Assembly: GCF_000275865.1 (NCBI RefSeq)
Contig: NZ_CM001555.1
Span: forward strand, 1,612,967-1,676,966
From: Methanofollis liminatans DSM 4140
Lineage (GTDB): Archaea > Halobacteriota > Methanomicrobia > Methanomicrobiales > Methanofollaceae
Length of the DNA: 64,000 nucleotides
Reading direction: 5' to 3'
Positions 59,980 through 64,000 of the stretch are shown here, piece after piece. The notes beneath the pieces were generated by a model. That model saw only the letters and a program-made list of their open reading frames with translations. It made no database searches and was not told where the DNA came from. Numbering within the stretch: position 1 is the stretch's first letter; every line of letters starts with the position of its first letter. A program made the position numbers and the translations under genes.

Positions 59980-61239
59980 ATGCACACACCCGACCATCCC
60001 TCCCACCCTCATCCGCCCAGAATAGAATACCTCAAGGTGAAAAATTATCGCGCCCTCCACGACCTTGAACTCAAAGACCTCCAGCCGTTCACCGTATTTC
60101 TCGGTCCCAACGGGAGCGGAAAATCAACCATTTTCGATGTATTTGCATTCCTCTCGGAATGTTTTACCATCGGTCTTCGAAGGGCATGGGATAAAAGAGG
60201 CAGATTCAAAGAGCTCAGAACACGGGGATCGGAAGGGGATATCGTCATCGAACTGAAATACAGAGAGCAGCCAGACGATCCCCTCATCACCTATCATATC
60301 GCAATCGGCGAAGACGCAAAAGGCCCATACGTCGCCGAGGAATGGCTTCAATGGCGCCGAAAGCGTAGTGGGAAACCATTTAAATTTCTTGATTTCAGGA
60401 GCGGGTCCGGCGAAGTCATCACCGGTGAAAGACCCGATGAAAAGGATGAACGCAGACAGGAAACCCTTGACTCCCCGGAATATCTCGCAGTAAACACCCT
60501 GGGGCAACTCGCAAAGCACCCTCGCGTCAGCGCTCTTCGCCGCTTCATCACAGACTGGTATCTCTCATATCTCAGCGCGGATGCAATGAGAGGTCTGCCT
60601 GAGGCCGGCCCCCAGGAACACCTCTCTTCGATCGGTGACAACTTACCCAACGTGATCCAGTACCTCAAGGAGCAGCACCCGGGCACGCTCAATACCATTC
60701 TCTCCGCTCTCTCCGAGAGGATCCCTCGCCTTGAAAAGGTCGATGCAGTCCTTCTTGCTGACGGCAGGCTTCTCATCCAGATAAAAGACGCCCCGTTCGA
60801 ACAGCCGGTGCTTGCAAAGTTTGCATCAGACGGAACAATCAAGATGCTCGCCTATCTTACGATGTTGAACGACCCGGAGCCGCCCCGATTGATCGGCATC
60901 GAAGAGCCTGAGAATCAACTGCACCCCCGTCATCTTACGGTGCTTGCCGAGGAGTTCAGGGCCGCCTCAACAAGGACCCAGGTGCTGGTGACCACCCATT
61001 CGCCGATCTTCGTGAACGCCCTCGCCCCGGAAGAGGTCTGGATCCTCTACCGGAATGTTCAGGGATACACACAGGCCCGGCGGGCATCGGACGTGAGAGG
61101 GATCAGGGAGTTTGTCGAAGAGGGTGCAAAATTAGGTGATCTCTGGATGGAAGAGTATTTTCCGTTTGATGATCCGGAACGGCTCCAGAGCCGCTTGAAA
61201 CATGCTGAGCAGGCCGAACAGGCGAAATATACAACGTGA
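59980..61239 (+). CDS. AAA/ABC-type ATPase of the OLD-like class
   Basis: The product is 419 residues. After a His/Pro-rich start, [20 protein letters not shown] and Walker A GPNGSGKS (42-49) open the ABC-type head. [16 protein letters not shown] near residue 303 is Walker B with the D-loop, and [14 protein letters not shown] near 335 the His-switch. These features fit AAA ATPases of the DUF2813/AAA_15/21 class without their own nuclease. The next gene, five bases on, is a TOPRIM-like DUF4276 protein, suggesting a two-gene defence or repair system. Confidence 0.9.
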   Translation: MHTPDHPSHPHPPRIEYLKVKNYRALHDLELKDLQPFTVFLGPNGSGKSTIFDVFAFLSECFTIGLRRAWDKRGRFKELRTRGSEGDIVIELKYREQPDDPLITYHIAIGEDAKGPYVAEEWLQWRRKRSGKPFKFLDFRSGSGEVITGERPDEKDERRQETLDSPEYLAVNTLGQLAKHPRVSALRRFITDWYLSYLSADAMRGLPEAGPQEHLSSIGDNLPNVIQYLKEQHPGTLNTILSALSERIPRLEKVDAVLLADGRLLIQIKDAPFEQPVLAKFASDGTIKMLAYLTMLNDPEPPRLIGIEEPENQLHPRHLTVLAEEFRAASTRTQVLVTTHSPIFVNALAPEEVWILYRNVQGYTQARRASDVRGIREFVEEGAKLGDLWMEEYFPFDDPERLQSRLKHAEQAEQAKYTT

Positions 61240-61243
61240 TCCG

Positions 61244-61849
61244 ATGCATTTTGAAATCCTCCTCGAAGAAGAATCGGCACGCGTCGCGCTGGAAAATATC
61301 CTCCCGAACATAATACGAAACGAAGATTCGTTCGGCATTCATCCATATAACGGCAAAAAAGATATTCTGAACAAACTGCCCCAGAGATTACGCGGCTATA
61401 AAAAGTGGATCCCTCCAGACTATACCATCGTTGTTCTGGTTGACAGAGATCGCGATGACTGCATCCTGCTGAAAAGGAAACTGGAAGAGATCGCGAGAGA
61501 GGCAGGACTCTCAACAAAGAGTTCGCCCCGTTATGACGGTACATTCCAGGTTTTAAATAGAATCGCAATAGAAGAACTTGAAGCCTGGTTTTTCGGAGAC
61601 ATTGAGGCTCTTGCGGCTGCATATCCCGGGATACCCCCAACCCTGGACACCAGAGAAAAATATCGAGACCCCGACGCGATCGCTGACACATGGGAAGCAC
61701 TCGAACACGTACTTCAACAGGCCGGGTATCCCGGGCCTCAACAGAAAACGAAAGTTGCATCGAACATATCCAGAAAGATGATACCGGCAAGAAACCGATC
61801 AAAAAGTTTTCAATCGTTTTACACCGGGATACAGGCATGCATGCGATAA
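61244..61849 (+). CDS. DUF4276 TOPRIM-like protein
   Basis: The product is 201 residues from ATG 61244. FEILLEEESARVALENILP holds the TOPRIM-type Glu, and VVLVDRDRDDC the DxD (67, 69). IAIEELEAWFFGDIEALAAA is the DUF4276 signature. The family is usually encoded with an ABC-type ATPase. The likely role is a nuclease or nucleic-acid effector controlled by the ATPase; the proof is missing. Confidence 0.85.
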   Translation: MHFEILLEEESARVALENILPNIIRNEDSFGIHPYNGKKDILNKLPQRLRGYKKWIPPDYTIVVLVDRDRDDCILLKRKLEEIAREAGLSTKSSPRYDGTFQVLNRIAIEELEAWFFGDIEALAAAYPGIPPTLDTREKYRDPDAIADTWEALEHVLQQAGYPGPQQKTKVASNISRKMIPARNRSKSFQSFYTGIQACMR

Positions 61850-61940
61850 TTGCCTGCGGGGGATGGTCGTTTCCCTCAACCGGGTTGATCTCCGGCGTTT
61901 CAGGGCGGCAACATGTTTTTCCCCGGATTCACGGGGCAGT

Positions 61941-62180
61941 TTAGGCATAGGTCGGCCCGGAAATATCGAGCGAGATCGTGACCGTGCGGTCCACCGGCGG
62001 CAGATGAACCGAACCGGCCGCCACCTTGAGGCGGGACGTGATGCACCCCAGAATCGCCTCGTTGATATTCTGGATCGCCTCCTCGGGGGTGTCGCCCTCG
62101 GACATGCACCCCGGCAGGTCGGTACATTCTGCGACATACCGCCCCTCTTCGTCCCGTTCCAGTATAATGGTGAATTTCAT
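61941..62180 (-). CDS. HicB-like antitoxin (orphan)
   Basis: The product is 79 residues from ATG 62180. FTIILERDEEGRYVAECTDL then PGCMSEGDTPEEAIQNINEA is typical HicB, and RTVTISLDIS the C-terminal strand. No hicA is encoded downstream in the 90 bases that remain before the convergent gene. Confidence 0.85.
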   Translation of the reverse strand: MKFTIILERDEEGRYVAECTDLPGCMSEGDTPEEAIQNINEAILGCITSRLKVAAGSVHLPPVDRTVTISLDISGPTYA

Positions 62181-62354
62181 ACCAGCGCGATATATGGGAC
62201 CGACCCGATATAAGCATTGGCAGTACGGCCACCACAAAATTATCCTCACGCCGCTCGGCCCTCGCCACAGTCCTTCGCTGCTTCGTGGGTCACGTTCCAC
62301 ATGCGCCTGACAAACCCTTATCTCCCTCCGGGACCAGACGTTCCCTGAAGGGAC

Positions 62355-62615
62355 ATGATCGTCGAATACATCACCGCGGCGCTGCATCACGCCCGATATG
62401 AGATCATCGAGGACGACGAACCCTACTACGGCGAGGTCCCCGAACTGCCGGGGGTCTGGGCCACCGGCACGACGCTTGAGGCGTGCCGGGAACGTCTGGC
62501 CGAGGTCATCGACGACTGGCTCGTGATCAGGCTGAGGAGAGGGATGCCCATCCCGCCGATCGACGGGATCACCATCCGGGAGACCACCAGAATGGATGCC
62601 GATGCCGGATCATAA
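62355..62615 (+). CDS. hicB: HicB-type antitoxin
   Basis: The product is 86 residues. ITAALHHARYEIIEDDEPYY then GEVPELPGVWATGTTLEACR matches HicB proteins that precede hicA. It overlaps the hicA frame by 14-20 bases and is divergent from the orphan HicB. Confidence 0.88.
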   Translation: MIVEYITAALHHARYEIIEDDEPYYGEVPELPGVWATGTTLEACRERLAEVIDDWLVIRLRRGMPIPPIDGITIRETTRMDADAGS

Positions 62616-62835
62616 GATCCGGCCGGTATCATGGAACGGTCTCGTTCGGGGGCTTAGAAATTTCGGATTCGAAGGACCATATTCCGGGGGCAAACACCCG
62701 TTCATGATCAGGGACGATCTGGTCCTCACCGTCCCGAACCCGCACACAAAGGAGATCGGTGTGGACCTGTTGATGCGGATCTTGAAGCAGGCCGGGATCT
62801 CGCGGGAAGAATGGGTATTGTCGGAGGAGAGGTAA
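62602..62835 (+). CDS. hicA: HicA-type toxin
   Basis: The product is 77 residues (ATG 62596 is two codons longer). WNGLVRGLRNFGFEGPYSGG then KHPFM fits HicA; His32 is the catalytic residue. VPNPHTKEIGVDLLMRILKQ is the C-terminal half. It lies directly before a truncated hepT copy. Confidence 0.88.
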   Translation: MPDHKIRPVSWNGLVRGLRNFGFEGPYSGGKHPFMIRDDLVLTVPNPHTKEIGVDLLMRILKQAGISREEWVLSEER

Positions 62836-63094
62836 CAACCCCGAAATACTCTGGAGTGCGACGGTCGGCATGAGAAACCGATTGATCCACGGATATTTCT
62901 TCGTAAACTACGATATCTTCCGGGACACCGCAACATCCGACCTCCCACCCATGATAGAGGATCTGGAGCGTATGGTGGCCGCCTGGAGGTCCGGGAGCGA
63001 AGGGGATCGGGCGTCGTTGATCAAGCATCCGGTTCAAAGAGCAGGCGGTGCCTTCCCAAACGGGTGCTCCCAAACCATTATCCAATACCATTGA
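62834..63094 (+). pseudogene. Duplicated hepT 3' fragment
   Basis: The frame starts within NPEILWSATVGMRNRLIHGY and matches hepT (EIPWSAMVGMRNRLIHGYF) base by base from about 62840 to 63025 with scattered changes. It keeps the RX4HXY motif but lacks the first 60 residues and any start. An ATG at 62870 could give a short product that is unlikely to be active. Confidence 0.8.
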
Positions 63095-63110
63095 TAATAA
63101 TCATCTGATT

Positions 63111-63296
63111 ATGATCTTCAAAGTCGTCGTCACGCCCGACCCTGAAGACGGCGGGTTTATCGTCAGCTGCCCCGCACTCCCCGGTTGCCACTCGGAGGGA
63201 GAGACCCTTGAAGAGGCGCTGGAAAACATCAGGGACGCCATCGCCGGGTGTGTGGCCGTGCTCAACGAACGGGACAGAACGACGGCGATCTATTGA
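63111..63296 (+). CDS. Short HicB-like protein
   Basis: The product is 61 residues. [20 protein letters not shown] then [20 protein letters not shown] is typical HicB. It stops early at AIY; in the +1 frame the sequence continues as [16 protein letters not shown], so the C-terminus may have been lost by frameshift. No hicA follows. The end of the gene is nearly identical to the remnant at 59562. Confidence 0.7.
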   Translation: MIFKVVVTPDPEDGGFIVSCPALPGCHSEGETLEEALENIRDAIAGCVAVLNERDRTTAIY

Positions 63297-63360
63297 TACG
63301 GACTTTGAAGCGATCGCCAGGAGCGATACCTTCATCTCAACCAAATCAAAAGGAACACCG

Positions 63361-63558
63361 ATGACAAAAGTGATCGATGCCGTGTACGAATCGGGCGTAC
63401 TCCGGCCCCTCCAGAAGATCGACCTGAAGGAGGGGACGCGGATCAGGATCTCCATAGAAGAGCCGTCCGCCGTCATCAAAGATGCGTTCGGCCTCCTGAA
63501 AGGAAAAGACACGACAAAAGCGCTGAAAGAGCTGGACGATGAATGGGGCCTTCATTGA
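63361..63558 (+). CDS. DUF104-type (AF2212-like) antitoxin
   Basis: The product is 65 residues. [20 protein letters not shown] then [13 protein letters not shown] is the DUF104 signature of small archaeal antitoxins. It overlaps the PIN gene by 20 bases. Confidence 0.88.
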   Translation: MTKVIDAVYESGVLRPLQKIDLKEGTRIRISIEEPSAVIKDAFGLLKGKDTTKALKELDDEWGLH

Positions 63559-63979
63559 CTCGAACGTCTTCCTCAAAATTCTGGAGGGAGACACGGAGAT
63601 CTACAGGCAGTTTTTAGCCATCAGCCAGAAAAAGCAGATATATCGAAACGCAATTGTCAGAAGCGAGGTCGTCCATGTCTTCATACGATTATATACCGGC
63701 AAACGACCCCACGAAATAAAAACAAACCCTGATATTATAACCGGGATCAAAACCGAACTCCAGAAAGTCGAAAAACTCATCGAACTCGCCCGGACGATTC
63801 CAATCACCTATTCAGAAGAAGAAACCGCACGAAAAATAATGAAAGATTACGGCCTTTTGCCAAACGACGCTCTTATCGCCGCAACGTGCCTTCAGCACTC
63901 GATCGCCGAGATCGCAACCTTCGACAACGATTTTACCAGATGCCCCTTTCTCACCGTTCGTCGCCTCACGCCCGAATAG
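63539..63979 (+). CDS. PIN-domain toxin (VapC-like)
   Basis: The product is 146 residues. Acidic PIN residues are Asp7 (FIDSNVFL), Glu43 (RSEVVHVF), Asp110 ([12 protein letters not shown]) and Asp129/131 (TFDNDF). The four-acid set predicts a metal-dependent RNase. It is paired with the DUF104 antitoxin. It ends 21 bases before the window end. Confidence 0.92.
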   Translation: MNGAFIDSNVFLKILEGDTEIYRQFLAISQKKQIYRNAIVRSEVVHVFIRLYTGKRPHEIKTNPDIITGIKTELQKVEKLIELARTIPITYSEEETARKIMKDYGLLPNDALIAATCLQHSIAEIATFDNDFTRCPFLTVRRLTPE

Positions 63980-64000
63980 CGGAGGAAAAGATCCAGTTCC

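Noticed and set aside
1..64000. tRNA, rRNA or riboswitch genes
   Set aside because: Scanning the intergenic regions by eye showed no cloverleaf with a T-arm GTTCGA-type motif and no thiamine-type element before thiD; a covariance search would be decisive.

Overview
This window is a high-GC stretch of a methanogenic euryarchaeal chromosome. Archaeal markers include the archaeal-type alanyl-tRNA synthetase, NMD3, an RFC-family clamp-loader protein, type IV pilins and the archaeal CoA genes (pantoate kinase, phosphopantothenate synthetase). Methanogen markers include Mmp10 (the radical-SAM McrA arginine methyltransferase), MptD and a beta-RFAP-synthase-like GHMP protein of methanopterin synthesis, and a six-subunit Ech hydrogenase. 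The gene set and GC content fit Methanomicrobiales (Methanofollis or Methanoculleus type); that placement is inference, since no rRNA is present.

Layout. 1-8.3 kb: housekeeping (Nif3-like end, SWIM protein, alaS, membrane-anchored winged helix, a secreted seven-repeat propeller protein with a dockerin-like tail, hisH, a PAPS-reductase-like protein). 8.5-13.5 kb: echABCDEF operon. 13.6-16.6 kb: FAD protein plus two glycosyltransferases. 16.8-21.8 kb: radical SAM DNA-modification/repair-like protein, DUF2148 protein, GHMP protein, lipoprotein, alpha/beta hydrolase. 21.9-28.3 kb: a tightly overlapping seven-gene membrane operon around MoxR and DUF58. 29-32 kb: two divergent surface proteins. 32.3-37.3 kb: mmp10 and two tandem acyl-CoA synthetases. 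38.9-51 kb: a dense information-processing and cofactor block (tRNA-G10 methyltransferase, ArcS-motif protein, mptD, TatD-like hydrolase, DUF424, nmd3, taw2-like, coaBC, pantoate kinase, phosphopantothenate synthetase, RFC-like protein, methyltransferase, AIR-synthase-like protein). 51-53.6 kb: toxin-antitoxin genes, a broken vapC, and thiD. 54-56.8 kb: two pilins flanking a large polytopic membrane protein. 56.8-64 kb: an accessory island with MntA-HepT, an ATPase plus DUF4276 pair, several HicB/HicA genes and remnants, a duplicated HepT fragment and a DUF104-PIN pair.

Intergenic DNA carries two repeat families. One is a roughly 218-bp unit with two GC-rich hairpins, found in three separate places (28.7-29.1, 38.2-38.8 and 59.0-59.3 kb). 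The other is a shorter CGCGAAG-rich sequence, often present as inverted pairs. Many starts look leaderless, with a TATA-like box about 25-30 bases upstream. No tRNA, rRNA or CRISPR array was recognised.
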